Of a DNA stretch of 64,000 nucleotides, positions 34,129 through 42,760 are shown piece after piece (positions within the stretch are counted from its first letter, which is position 1; every line of letters starts with the position of its first letter). The stretch covers positions 1 to 64,000 of the forward strand of contig NZ_VISR01000012.1 in assembly GCF_007827595.1 (NCBI RefSeq). The letters are read 5' to 3'. The position numbers and the translations under genes were made by a program. The DNA comes from Streptomyces sp. BK340 (lineage in GTDB: Bacteria > Actinomycetota > Actinomycetes > Streptomycetales > Streptomycetaceae). The notes beneath the pieces are model-generated. The model ran no database searches, was not told where the DNA came from, and was given only the letters and a program-made list of their open reading frames with translations.

Positions 34129-35634
34129 CTACATGTGGACGACGGGTGCGGCCCCGGCGTCCTGCTTCGGCACCCCGCGCCGGTAGAGCAGGAACGTGAT
34201 GGCCGTGCCCGCGGCGAAGAGGCCCGCCGACCACCAGAAGGCGGTGGTGTAGCTCTCGATCGTCGCCTGCGCCTGCACCACCTTGCTCGCGGGGTTGTGG
34301 CCCGAGAGGTAGTCGGTGGCGGCGCTCGAGGCGAGGGTGCTCAGCAGGGCCGTACCGATCGAACCGCCCACCTGCTGCATGGCGTTGACGGTCGCCGAGG
34401 CGACACCCGCGTCCTCGGCAGCCACCCCGCCGGTGGCCAGCTGCATGGCCGGCGGCATCACCATGCCGAGGCCCACGCCGATCACGATCAGCTGCGGCAG
34501 CACCGCGCTGACGTAGTGGGAGCCGAGCCCGATGCCGGTGAGCCAGGCCATGCCGGCCGTGGCGATCGCGAAGCCCAGCGGGATGACCGCCTTCGGGCCG
34601 ATGCGGGGCATCAGGACCGTGGTGCCGACCTGTGCGGTCACCATCAGCGCGCCGACCATCGGCAGGAAGGCCACGCCCGTCCTGGTGGGGCTGAAGCCGA
34701 GGTTGAGCTGGAGGTAGTAGGTCAGGAAGAGGAAGACGCCGAACATGCCCGCGCCGGTGATCAGCACCGCGAGGAACGAGGCGCCCCGGTCACGGTCCAG
34801 CAGGATGCGCAGCGGCAGCAGCGGGTGGGCGGCCCGGGCCTGCCACCAGGCGAAGGCCGCCAGCAGGAGTCCGCCCGCGATCAGGAAGCCCCAGGTCAGC
34901 GGCGAACCCCAGTCGTGGGTCTCGGCGTTGGAGAAGCCGTACACCAGGGAGAACAGGCCGGCGGCGACCAGGACCGTGCCCGGCACGTCGAGCCTGGCGC
35001 CGGCGGCGTCCCGGTGGTTGCCGAGCAGTACCCAGCCGCCGACGAAGGCGACCACCGCGATGGCCACGTTCACGTACAGGGTCCAGCGCCAGTCGAGCGC
35101 GTCGGTCAGCACACCGCCGAGCAGCAGGCCGACCGCGCCGCCGGCGCCCGCGATGGCGCCGTACACGCTGAACGCACGGGCCCGTTCCCGGGCGTCGGTG
35201 AAGGTGGTGTTGAGCAGGGACAGCGCGGCCGGAGCGAGCAGCGCACCGAAGGCGCCCTGCAGGGCGCGGGCGACGACCAGCATGGTGAAGCCGTTCGCGG
35301 CACCGCCGAGCGCGGAGGCCGCGGCGAAGCCGACGACGCCGATGAGGAAGGCGGGCTTGCGGCCGAAGAGGTCGGCTATCCGCCCGCCGAGCAGCAGCAG
35401 TGAGGCGAAGGCCAGCGCGTAGGCGGTCACGATCCACTGCCGGCTGTCGTTGGAGAAGCCGAGGTCGGCCTGGGCGGACGGCAGGGCGATGTTCACGATC
35501 GTCGCGTCGAGGACCACCATCAGCTGGGCGACGGCGATGATCGCGAGGATCCACCACCGCCTGGCCGAGGCCTCGGCGTGAGCCTTCGCGAGGGCCCCCG
35601 TGCGGGGGCCGTCGGTCAGGGTGTTCTGGGGCAT
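34129..35634 (-). CDS. MFS drug efflux transporter (DHA2, EmrB/QacA type)
   Basis: The 501-residue exporter has 14 membrane segments. Signatures are motif D1-like MVVLDATIVNIALPSAQADLG, motif A GGRIADLFGRKPAF, and motif C in the fifth helix, GAIAGAGGAVGLLLGGVLTD. Such proteins expel lipophilic drugs or antibiotics by proton antiport. The promoter region carries two palindromes (ACGAAAC-C-GTTTCGT and CGAAACG-N4-CGTTTCG), so a TetR-like repressor encoded elsewhere probably controls it. A strong terminator follows the gene. Confidence 0.92.
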   Translation of the reverse strand: MPQNTLTDGPRTGALAKAHAEASARRWWILAIIAVAQLMVVLDATIVNIALPSAQADLGFSNDSRQWIVTAYALAFASLLLLGGRIADLFGRKPAFLIGVVGFAAASALGGAANGFTMLVVARALQGAFGALLAPAALSLLNTTFTDARERARAFSVYGAIAGAGGAVGLLLGGVLTDALDWRWTLYVNVAIAVVAFVGGWVLLGNHRDAAGARLDVPGTVLVAAGLFSLVYGFSNAETHDWGSPLTWGFLIAGGLLLAAFAWWQARAAHPLLPLRILLDRDRGASFLAVLITGAGMFGVFLFLTYYLQLNLGFSPTRTGVAFLPMVGALMVTAQVGTTVLMPRIGPKAVIPLGFAIATAGMAWLTGIGLGSHYVSAVLPQLIVIGVGLGMVMPPAMQLATGGVAAEDAGVASATVNAMQQVGGSIGTALLSTLASSAATDYLSGHNPASKVVQAQATIESYTTAFWWSAGLFAAGTAITFLLYRRGVPKQDAGAAPVVHM

Positions 35635-35695
35635 GGGGAACCACTCCAGGGAAGTCGTTCGAGGAGTTCGAGGGGGAGGCGCGACAGCGGCCTAA

Positions 35696-35710
35696 ACGAA
35701 ACCGTTTCGT
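35696..35710. promoter_or_regulatory. Operator palindrome 1 of the MFS gene
   Basis: ACGAAAC-C-GTTTCGT is a perfect 15-bp palindrome, 62 bp upstream of the MFS start codon. Its half-site recurs in the next palindrome. Confidence 0.7.
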
Positions 35711-35736
35711 ACACATGGAGAGTAGGGGAGTTTCAG

Positions 35737-35754
35737 CGAAACGGCAACGTTTCG
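35737..35754. promoter_or_regulatory. Operator palindrome 2 of the MFS gene
   Basis: CGAAACG-GCAA-CGTTTCG has 7-bp perfect arms and shares CGAAAC/GTTTCG with palindrome 1. No regulator gene lies beside the transporter. Confidence 0.7.
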
Positions 35755-35849
35755 TTTTCCGGAGTGGTTCGACCTGGTCCCCTGGTGCGTCGGTGTCCGC
35801 TACGGTGGCGCCGTCGGCATGGGGGCTCTGAGTCGAGAATCGGTTACAG

Positions 35850-38537
35850 GTGGTAAACATTTCTTCTGGTCCCGTCGCGGTGATCCTGACCGCGCTGCAG
35901 GTCGAGTACGACGCGGTGCGGGGGCGACTCGGGGACCTCACCAGGGACGACGTCGACGGTGGCACGATCTTCGAGCGGGGCCGGCTGCCCGGCACCCCGT
36001 GGACCGTCGTCCTGGCGCAGACCGGTCCCGGCAACGACAACGCGGCCGTGGTCACCAAGCACGCCCACGATCTGTACCGGCCCAAGGTCCTGTTCTTCGT
36101 CGGCGTCGCCGGCGGCCTGAAGGACGGCGTGGGGATCGGCGACGTCGTCATCGGCGAGCGCATCTACGACTACCGCGAGAAGCAAGGCCCGGACGGCGGC
36201 CACTACCGGCCCCGTGAGTGGGAGGCGCCGTGGTGGCTCCTCCAGCACGTCAGGCACATGGCCTTCGGGCGTGAGATCGCCGGCCGGGTCAAGGTCGCGC
36301 CGATCGCCTCCGGGAATGTCGTGCTCGACCGGGAGAACTCCGAACTGGGCGACCTGTTGCGCGGCAACTACGACGACGCCGTCGCGATCGAGATGGAGAG
36401 CGCCGGCGTGCGCCGGGCCGCCCAGATCGTCGGCGGAATCGACACGCTGACGATCCGCGGGATCAGTGACAAGGCCGACGGGGGCAAGCGCCGGGCGGAC
36501 GCCGGCGGTTCCCAGGAGATCGCGGCATGGAGTGCGGCCGCGGTGGCCGTGCGGATCCTCGCCTCGCTGGCGCCCGAGGAGGGGAAGCCGTCGTCCGCCC
36601 AGCGCCCGCCCCGCGGTCTGCGGGCGCTGCTGTCACGCATCGGCTCGGGCGGCAGGGTCCGGCCCTCCAGGCGTACCCGTGCCGCCCTCATAGCCTGTGG
36701 CCTGGTGGCCGTGGTCGGAGTGCCCGTCGCCGTCCTGCACGACGGCACGAACGATTCCGGCACTTCGTCCACCGGCTCGGCGCTGGAGTCCTGCGCGGTG
36801 TCCCAGGCCCGCGTCAAGCTTCACGTCGCCGCGTCCATCGACCTCTCGAAGTCCCTCGACGACGCCGCCAGTGCCTACAAGCCGCGGCGAAGCCCCGACG
36901 GCACCTGCGTGAAGATCGAGGTGTCGTCCGTCAACTCCGGCACGGCCATGCGCGCCCTGCGCCGAGGCTGGCCCGAGGGCGACGGGCCGCGCCCCGACGT
37001 GTGGTCGCCCGCCGGCAGCGAGTGGGTCGACCTGGCCCGGACGACGAATGAAGGGCGGCGGCTCCTGCCGGAGAGCGAGCCGCAGTCCATCGTGACCAGC
37101 CCGCTCACCATCGCGATGCCCGAGCCGATGGCGCGGACCATGGGCTGGCCGGAGGCCACCATCGGCTGGAGCGACCTGGCCAAGTGGGCCGAGGACCCCA
37201 CGCACTTCTGGAGGGAGCACGGGAACAAGCAGTGGGGCGCCCTCAAGCTGGGGAAGACGAACCCCGACTACTCCACGTCCGGACTGAACGCCACCGTCGG
37301 CGCCTTCTACGCGAAGACGGGCACCACCGGCGAGCTGTCCGTCCGCGACGTCGACTCGTCCGCCAACCAGGCCTTCGTCCGGAACATCGAGAAGTCCGTG
37401 GTCCACTACGGCGACACCACCCTGACCTTCCTGGCCAATCTGCGTGCCGCGGACGACAGGGGCGGCCGCGAGGAGGTGCTCAAGTACATCTCGGCCGTGA
37501 CGGTCGAGGAGAGCGCGGTCGTCGCTTACAACAACGGGTATCCCTGTGGGGCCTACAGCTATGCGCGCGGCTGCAAGAAGAGGGGCGAGCCGAAGACGCG
37601 CCTCGTCTCCTTCTACCCGAAGGACGGCGACCCGGCCAGCGACCACCCCTACGTCCGGCTGGGGGGCATGAGCAAGGCGAAGCAGAAGGTGTCGGACGAC
37701 TTCCTGAACTATCTGCACAGCGCTGACGCGTACCGGAAGTACTTCGCGCCGTACGGCTACCGGACCCACGAGAACAAAGTCCTCCCGCACACGGGGATCG
37801 ACCAGGATCACGGCGCCCTCGACGCCCCGCAGGCCAAGGGCTACGACGCGCCCGACGGCCAGGTGCTCGACCGGCTGCAGCAGGTGTGGGCGACCCTGCG
37901 CCGCAGGGCCAACGTGCTCGTGGTCATCGACACCTCCAAGTCGATGGACGACAAGGTGCCGGGCACCGGCCGGACCAAGATGCAGCTGCTGCAGAAAGCC
38001 GAACACGCCCTGTTCGACTACTTCGCCGACACCGACCGCGTAGGACTGTGGGAGTTCTCGAACGCTGCCAATCTGGGCGGCAAGCACCACTACCTCCCCC
38101 TGGTGGACATCGGTCCGATGGGGGAGAAGCTGACGGACCACCACGGCCTGACCCGCAGCGACGCACTCAAGGCCGAGGTGAGCGGCCTTGTCCCCGACGG
38201 CGCGACCGGCCTGTACGGCACGGTCGACGCGGCGGTGGACTCCATGCGCAAGGACTACGATCCGGCGGCCATCAACGCCATCGTGCTGCTCACCGACGGC
38301 CGCAACGAGGGTGTTCCGCCCACTCCGACCCTCAAGGACGTGCTCGCCAGGATCGGCACCCCGGACCAGCGGGTCCGCGTGTTCACGGTGGCCTACGGGT
38401 CGAAGGCCGACCAGCAGGACGTGAACGGCAGGACCGTGCTGGAGGAGATCGCCGCCGCCACCGGCGCGCACGCCTACGACGCCAAGGACCCGAAGATCCT
38501 CAATGAGGTGCTGACCAGTGTGATCTCCAACTTCTGA
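35850..38537 (+). CDS. Nucleoside phosphorylase-TM-solute-binding-VWA fusion protein
   Basis: This 895-residue fusion is not a standard family architecture. Residues 8-240 are a PNP/UDP phosphorylase or MTA/SAH-nucleosidase-like domain: VAVILTALQVEYDAV, FFVGVAGGLKDGVGIGDVV, the substrate-binding EMES (181-184) and GISDKAD with catalytic-type Asp207. Residues 279-297 form one membrane helix. Residues 315-650 resemble an extracellular ABC solute-binding protein (KLHVAASIDLSKSL, RPDVWSPAGSEWVDLA). Residues 685-893 are a von Willebrand A domain with complete metal site DTSKS (694-698), Thr786 and Asp816. The nucleotide-handling part should be inside and the binding/VWA part outside. The GTG start lacks a clear ribosome site. 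Function unknown; sensing or conflict signalling is inferred. Confidence 0.85.
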   Translation: MVNISSGPVAVILTALQVEYDAVRGRLGDLTRDDVDGGTIFERGRLPGTPWTVVLAQTGPGNDNAAVVTKHAHDLYRPKVLFFVGVAGGLKDGVGIGDVVIGERIYDYREKQGPDGGHYRPREWEAPWWLLQHVRHMAFGREIAGRVKVAPIASGNVVLDRENSELGDLLRGNYDDAVAIEMESAGVRRAAQIVGGIDTLTIRGISDKADGGKRRADAGGSQEIAAWSAAAVAVRILASLAPEEGKPSSAQRPPRGLRALLSRIGSGGRVRPSRRTRAALIACGLVAVVGVPVAVLHDGTNDSGTSSTGSALESCAVSQARVKLHVAASIDLSKSLDDAASAYKPRRSPDGTCVKIEVSSVNSGTAMRALRRGWPEGDGPRPDVWSPAGSEWVDLARTTNEGRRLLPESEPQSIVTSPLTIAMPEPMARTMGWPEATIGWSDLAKWAEDPTHFWREHGNKQWGALKLGKTNPDYSTSGLNATVGAFYAKTGTTGELSVRDVDSSANQAFVRNIEKSVVHYGDTTLTFLANLRAADDRGGREEVLKYISAVTVEESAVVAYNNGYPCGAYSYARGCKKRGEPKTRLVSFYPKDGDPASDHPYVRLGGMSKAKQKVSDDFLNYLHSADAYRKYFAPYGYRTHENKVLPHTGIDQDHGALDAPQAKGYDAPDGQVLDRLQQVWATLRRRANVLVVIDTSKSMDDKVPGTGRTKMQLLQKAEHALFDYFADTDRVGLWEFSNAANLGGKHHYLPLVDIGPMGEKLTDHHGLTRSDALKAEVSGLVPDGATGLYGTVDAAVDSMRKDYDPAAINAIVLLTDGRNEGVPPTPTLKDVLARIGTPDQRVRVFTVAYGSKADQQDVNGRTVLEEIAAATGAHAYDAKDPKILNEVLTSVISNF

Positions 38538-38557
38538 GGGCCCGGCCCGCTGGGCCC
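38538..38557 (+). terminator. Short hairpin after the phosphorylase-VWA gene
   Basis: GGGCCC (38538-38543) pairs with GGGCCC (38552-38557) around an 8-nt loop, immediately after the stop codon. It is a modest stem, so the call is tentative. Confidence 0.4.
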
Positions 38558-38574
38558 ACGACCATACATTCCTT

Positions 38575-38610
38575 GATGGGAATATAACCGCAGAGGCATA
38601 TTGGTCCCAT
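38575..38610. promoter_or_regulatory. Imperfect inverted repeat over the ArsR start
   Basis: ATGGGAATAT (38575-38584) and ATATTGGTCCCAT (38598-38610) are near-complementary with a CC interruption. The AT-rich arms flank the likely promoter of the ArsR gene and include its start codon, fitting an autoregulatory operator. Confidence 0.4.
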
Positions 38611-38929
38611 GTCCGACGCCGCGCTCTGGACCGCTCTCGCCGACCCCCACCGGCGGGCCATCGTCGCTCTGCTCCTGGAGCGGCCCCGGCCCGTCGGGGA
38701 GATCGTGGAGGCATGCGGACTGAGCCAGCCGAGCACCTCCAAGCATCTGAAGGTGCTCCGCGAGGCGGGTCTGGTGCGGGTCAGGCAGGACGCGCAGCGC
38801 CGCGTCTACGCTCTCGACCCGGCCCCGATCGCCGCCCTCGACGCCTGGCTCGCCCCGTACCGCAGGCTGTGGAACAGCAGCCCCGACCGGCTTGGCCGCC
38901 GCCTCGACGAGACGTCGGACGACACCTGA
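38609..38929 (+). CDS. ArsR family winged-helix regulator
   Basis: The 106-residue protein is one winged helix-turn-helix domain: ALADPHRRAIVALLLERPRP, recognition helix SQPSTSKHLKVLREAGLV, and the wing RQDAQRRVYAL. There is no metal-binding CxC, so it belongs to the non-metal group typically paired with SRPBCC/AHSA1 genes. The ATG at 38609 has only a distant AGAGG. The SRPBCC gene follows by 28 bp, forming the usual two-gene unit. An inverted repeat covers its own start region. Confidence 0.9.
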   Translation: MSDAALWTALADPHRRAIVALLLERPRPVGEIVEACGLSQPSTSKHLKVLREAGLVRVRQDAQRRVYALDPAPIAALDAWLAPYRRLWNSSPDRLGRRLDETSDDT

Positions 38930-38957
38930 CACCCCGCGTCGCGAAGGACGAAACACC

Positions 38958-39485
38958 ATGTCCGTCGAGCTCACCGGCACCTACCTGACCCTCGACGACG
39001 GCCGCCCCGCCGTCCGCTTCAGCCGCACCTACGACCACCCCGTCGACCGCGTCTGGCAGTTCGTGACCGACCCGGACGAACTCGCCCAGTGGTTCCCCTC
39101 CCGCGCCGAGATGGACCTGCGCCCGGTTGGAGCCATCCGGTTCAGCGGCGACCCCAACCTGCCGGAGTCCACCGGCAAGGTGCTCGCCGTCGACCCGCCC
39201 CGCCACCTCTCCTTCGAGTGGGGCGGCGACGAACTCCACATCGACCTGGAGGCGGCAGGCGAGGGACGCACCCGGTTCACCCTCACCGACGTCCTCGTCG
39301 CCGAGAACACCGCCGCCCGCAACGGCGCCGGCTGGGAGGTCTGCCTCGCTGCCCTGGACGCCAAGGCCAGCGGCACGCGCCTCGAAGGGCCCCACGCAGG
39401 GGCGAGCGCGCCCTGGAAGGAGTTCTACGACGGCTACGTCGGAGCCGGTGTGCCCTCGGGCGCGCCGGTGCCGGGCCTGGACTGA
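38958..39485 (+). CDS. SRPBCC (AHSA1-like) family protein
   Basis: The 175-residue protein has the helix-grip START/Bet v1 fold of the AHSA1 group: FSRTYDHPVDRVWQFVTDPDELAQWFPS, then LSFEWGGDELHIDLEAAGEG and RFTLTDVL. It closes with a helix (APWKEFYDGYV). Such proteins bind hydrophobic ligands and are usually coupled to an ArsR-type regulator, as here. The ATG at 38958 is chosen (GAAGGA 10 bp upstream). The biochemical role is unknown. Confidence 0.88.
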   Translation: MSVELTGTYLTLDDGRPAVRFSRTYDHPVDRVWQFVTDPDELAQWFPSRAEMDLRPVGAIRFSGDPNLPESTGKVLAVDPPRHLSFEWGGDELHIDLEAAGEGRTRFTLTDVLVAENTAARNGAGWEVCLAALDAKASGTRLEGPHAGASAPWKEFYDGYVGAGVPSGAPVPGLD

Positions 39486-39488
39486 CCC

Positions 39489-39863
39489 TCAGGCCCGGAC
39501 CGGCCCGGGGGCGAACACCCGGGTGAGCGCCGCGCGGAGCGGCCCGGGGCCGGCCGGGGGAACCCGCGCGCCGAGACACCCGTCCGGGCGTACGAGGAAC
39601 GCCTCGCTCCCGGATGCCCCGTACCGCTCGCGGAACTCACCTCGGCCGTCGCGCAGCACCGGCAGGGGCAGCGGGCCGGCGTCCACCCCTTCCGGCGGCA
39701 CGCAGTAGCAGGTCAGCCGGTCATGCGCGAGGCCGCGCGCCGTCTCGGCCCGCTCCGCAAGCCTGTCGACAAGTCGGCAGGCGACACCTCGCCGGCTCAG
39801 TTCGAGGGCGGCGGTCAGGCCGACCGGTCCCGTACCGGCGATCAGTACCGCGGTGTCCGTCAT
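39489..39863 (-). pseudogene. Internally deleted FAD-dependent aromatic monooxygenase remnant
   Basis: The 124-residue frame starts with the FAD-binding Rossmann motif (AVLIAGTGPVGLTAALELSR, then VACRLVDRLAERAETARGL). It passes after a short junction to what looks like the C-terminal thioredoxin-like domain of the same enzyme class (EFRERYGASGSEAFLVRPDG, CLGARVPPAGPGPLRAAL). Full-length PheA/TetX/MhpA-type hydroxylases have about 400-550 residues, so roughly 350 central residues are missing, and the deletion kept the frame. The ATG at 39863 has GGGAG 6 bp upstream, so a short protein may be made, but it cannot form the catalytic core. It lies 70 bp after the peptide-export operon on the same strand. 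Confidence 0.75.
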
Positions 39864-39933
39864 GAGCGTCTCCCGTGCTGCCCCGGGCACCATGGTCGCC
39901 CGGGGGGCCGACGCGGCGACCCGGCCGGACGCC

Positions 39934-42759
39934 CTATGCCAGCTGCCTGCGCACCAGCTCGTGCAGCCGCCCCCCGGTGTCCGCGAGCAGCCGGCCGGGC
40001 GGGCCCTGCTGGATGACCTTGCCGTCCTCCATGACGACGACCCGGTCCGCGTCCAGCACCGTGGACAGGCGGTGGGCGATCACGATGCGCGTGGCGTTGA
40101 GCTTGCGGGTGCTCTCGATGACGATGCGCTGGGTGTCGTTGTCGAGGGCGCTGGTCGCCTCGTCGAAGAAGAGGATGCGCGGGCGCCGGATCAGCGCCTG
40201 GGCGATCATCAGACGCTGCCGCTGCCCGCCGGAGATCGCGCCGTTGCCCGCGACGATCGTGTGCAGGCCCATGGGCATGCGCTTGATGTCCTCCGCGAGG
40301 CCCGCCATCTCGGCCGCCGCCATCGCCTCCTCCGGCGTGTACGGCTCGGTGCCGCAGATGACGTCCAGGATGGAGCCGGTGAACGGCTGCGCGTGCTGGA
40401 GCACGACCCCGCACTGCCGGCGCACGGCCGACTGGTCCAGGGCCGCCAGGTCCTGCCCGTCGTACAGGACGCTGCCCGAGACCGGCTTGTCGAAGCCGAT
40501 GAGCAGCCGCAGCAGCGTGGACTTGCCGCAGCCGCTGGGGCCGACGACCGCCACGAACTCGCCCGGCCGGACGGCGAAGGACACATCGTCCAGGACGAGC
40601 GGGCCGTCGTCGGCGTACCGGAAGGACAGCCGGCGGGCCTCCACCGCGCCGGACAGCGGGCCCGGCCGGGTGCTCGCCGTGCGCACCTCGGGCGTGGCGT
40701 CCAGGACCGGCTTGATCTCCTCGAACAGCGGCAGCGCGGCAACCGCGGAGACGAAGGAACCCGTGAGCTGGGTGACCGAGGTCAGCACCATCGTCACCGA
40801 CGTGTTGAAGGTGAGGAAGGCCGCCGCCGACATCGCGCCCCTGGCCGGACCGGCCAGCAGCATGAACATCAGCAGGGTGCACACCGGCAGGTAGACCGCG
40901 CCGAGCACGGTGGTGAGGTTCTTGATCCGGCCGACCTTCTGCTGGAGTTCCCGGCTGCGCGCGAACTCCCCCGCCCAGGCGGCGTAGGCGTAGTTCTCCG
41001 CCGCGGCGACCCGCAGCTTGGGCAGGCCGCGCAGCGTCTGGAACGCCTGGTTGTTCAGCTTGTTGCCGAGCGTCACGAGCCGGCGCTGCCAGCGCACCTG
41101 CCACAGCCCGAGCCCCAGGAACACGGCCGCGATGACGACGAGCATGCCGATCGCGGCGAGCGCCATGGGCACGCTGTACCAGAGCAGCAGACCGAGGTTC
41201 ATCGCCCCGACCGTCACCGACTGCGCGACCACCGGGCCGACGCCCGCCAGCAGCCGCCGGATCGCACTGATGCCCATGGCGGCACTGGCGAGTTCACCGG
41301 TGGAGCGCTGGGTGAAGAACCGGGTCGGGAGCCTGAGCAGCCGGTCCCAGACGGCGGGTTGGAGCGCCGACTCGATACGGCCCTCCAGACGCAGGATGGT
41401 CAGGTTCTCCAGCAGCGTGAACGCGGCCGACACGACCCCGCTGATCATCACCGCCAGACAGACCTGGACGATCAGGCCCGTCTGGGCCCTGGGCACGTAC
41501 TCGCCGAGCACTTTGCCCGTGGCGATCGGCACCAGTGCGCCGATCGCCACCGTCACCAGCCCGGCGAGCATCAGGTTCAGCAGGTCGCCGCGGGTGCCGC
41601 GCAGACTGAACCGGAGCAGCCCGAGCGGGCTGAGCCCCCGCTCGGGCAACGGCCGGTAGAACATCACCGCGCGCGGCTCGAACTCCTCCGCGTTCGCCTT
41701 CTCGATCGGCGTCTCGCGTCCGGTGCCCGGGTGCACGGCGACATACCCGCCGCGCCGCCAGAGCAGGGCGACCGGCGCCCCGGACAGCGCCCGGTGTCCG
41801 ACCAGCGGGCCCACGTTCTCGCGCCACCAGCGTCCGTCCAGGCGGACGGCCCGGGTGCGCACCCGGGAGGCCAGGGCCACCCGCTCGACCGGGTCGAGAC
41901 GTTCGCTCTCGGTGCCGCTCTGCGCGGGTTCGGCCAGGGTGATCCCGGCCGCCTCGGCGACGAGCTTGCAGGCCGCGTGACTGGCGTCGGCGTCCGCGGC
42001 CGTCGTACGCCGGGCCGGGCGTTTGCCGATGGAGGCGAGCAGGGTCTGGTCGGCCTGGGCGCGGACCGCCTCACCGGCCTTGATACCCGCGGCCGTACGC
42101 GTCTCGTGCGTGCGCTCCAGCTGCTCGATCCACCGGTCCAGTGCGGTCAGCAGCCGGTACTGCTGGTCGACCATGCTCTGCCACAGCGCCGGGTCCATCA
42201 ACAGGTCGGCGGCGGCCTCCGCGCCGTACAGGGAGCCGTACTGCACGCTGCCCGGCGGCACCTGCATCCAGAACACGTCGTCGTCCGCCGGGGCGGCGGA
42301 CGGCTCCTCGGCCATCGGAGCCTGGAAGAGGACGGACAGACCACGGCCGACGCCCAGCGCGACCGCGTACTCCAGCGGGCTCGACGCCGGGGGCACGTAC
42401 TGCGGGTTGCCGTACTCGTCGTACGACCACGTCTGGGTGTGGGCCGGCTGGTACAGCTCGCGCAGGTTGATCCGGTGCACCACACAGTCCCGCGCCGGGC
42501 GCGCGACCAGGGTGTGCTGCGGTCCGGCGACCGGGCCGAGCAGCAGCGCGCCCGCCTCCAGCCGGCCGAGGTGGTGCCAGTGGCCCTGCTGTGCGGCGTC
42601 CACCGCGAACAGGTCCAGCGCACCGGCCATGACCAGCCACAGTACTTGCGGACCTTCCAGGTCCAGCCGGTTGGATCCCGCGCAGTCGACGCGCGTGCCC
42701 ATGGACCCCAGCGCACCGAGTACGAGATCGCCTTCGTACCCCTCCTGAACAGTCGTCAT
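39934..42759 (-). CDS. NHLP-type bacteriocin export ABC transporter, permease/ATPase subunit
   Basis: The 941-residue protein has a long N-terminal region (about 1-370) beginning with a cyclic-nucleotide-binding-like beta fold. It then has an exporter membrane domain with six helices (about 390-680) and an ABC ATPase (Walker A GPSGCGKST, signature ISGGQRQRL, Walker B ILFFDEATSALD). It matches the second ABC subunit of NHLP/NHLM leader-peptide export systems, which lacks a peptidase domain. It starts one base after the stop of the C39-peptidase ABC gene (TGAgATG), so the two are translationally coupled and probably form a heterodimer. Confidence 0.88.
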   Translation of the reverse strand: MTTVQEGYEGDLVLGALGSMGTRVDCAGSNRLDLEGPQVLWLVMAGALDLFAVDAAQQGHWHHLGRLEAGALLLGPVAGPQHTLVARPARDCVVHRINLRELYQPAHTQTWSYDEYGNPQYVPPASSPLEYAVALGVGRGLSVLFQAPMAEEPSAAPADDDVFWMQVPPGSVQYGSLYGAEAAADLLMDPALWQSMVDQQYRLLTALDRWIEQLERTHETRTAAGIKAGEAVRAQADQTLLASIGKRPARRTTAADADASHAACKLVAEAAGITLAEPAQSGTESERLDPVERVALASRVRTRAVRLDGRWWRENVGPLVGHRALSGAPVALLWRRGGYVAVHPGTGRETPIEKANAEEFEPRAVMFYRPLPERGLSPLGLLRFSLRGTRGDLLNLMLAGLVTVAIGALVPIATGKVLGEYVPRAQTGLIVQVCLAVMISGVVSAAFTLLENLTILRLEGRIESALQPAVWDRLLRLPTRFFTQRSTGELASAAMGISAIRRLLAGVGPVVAQSVTVGAMNLGLLLWYSVPMALAAIGMLVVIAAVFLGLGLWQVRWQRRLVTLGNKLNNQAFQTLRGLPKLRVAAAENYAYAAWAGEFARSRELQQKVGRIKNLTTVLGAVYLPVCTLLMFMLLAGPARGAMSAAAFLTFNTSVTMVLTSVTQLTGSFVSAVAALPLFEEIKPVLDATPEVRTASTRPGPLSGAVEARRLSFRYADDGPLVLDDVSFAVRPGEFVAVVGPSGCGKSTLLRLLIGFDKPVSGSVLYDGQDLAALDQSAVRRQCGVVLQHAQPFTGSILDVICGTEPYTPEEAMAAAEMAGLAEDIKRMPMGLHTIVAGNGAISGGQRQRLMIAQALIRRPRILFFDEATSALDNDTQRIVIESTRKLNATRIVIAHRLSTVLDADRVVVMEDGKVIQQGPPGRLLADTGGRLHELVRRQLA

Positions 42760-42760
42760 C

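Noticed and set aside
39489..39863. Considered as a complete small FAD enzyme
   Set aside because: The substrate-binding and second FAD motifs (GD and DG boxes) are missing and the C-terminal part belongs to the end of a much larger hydroxylase.
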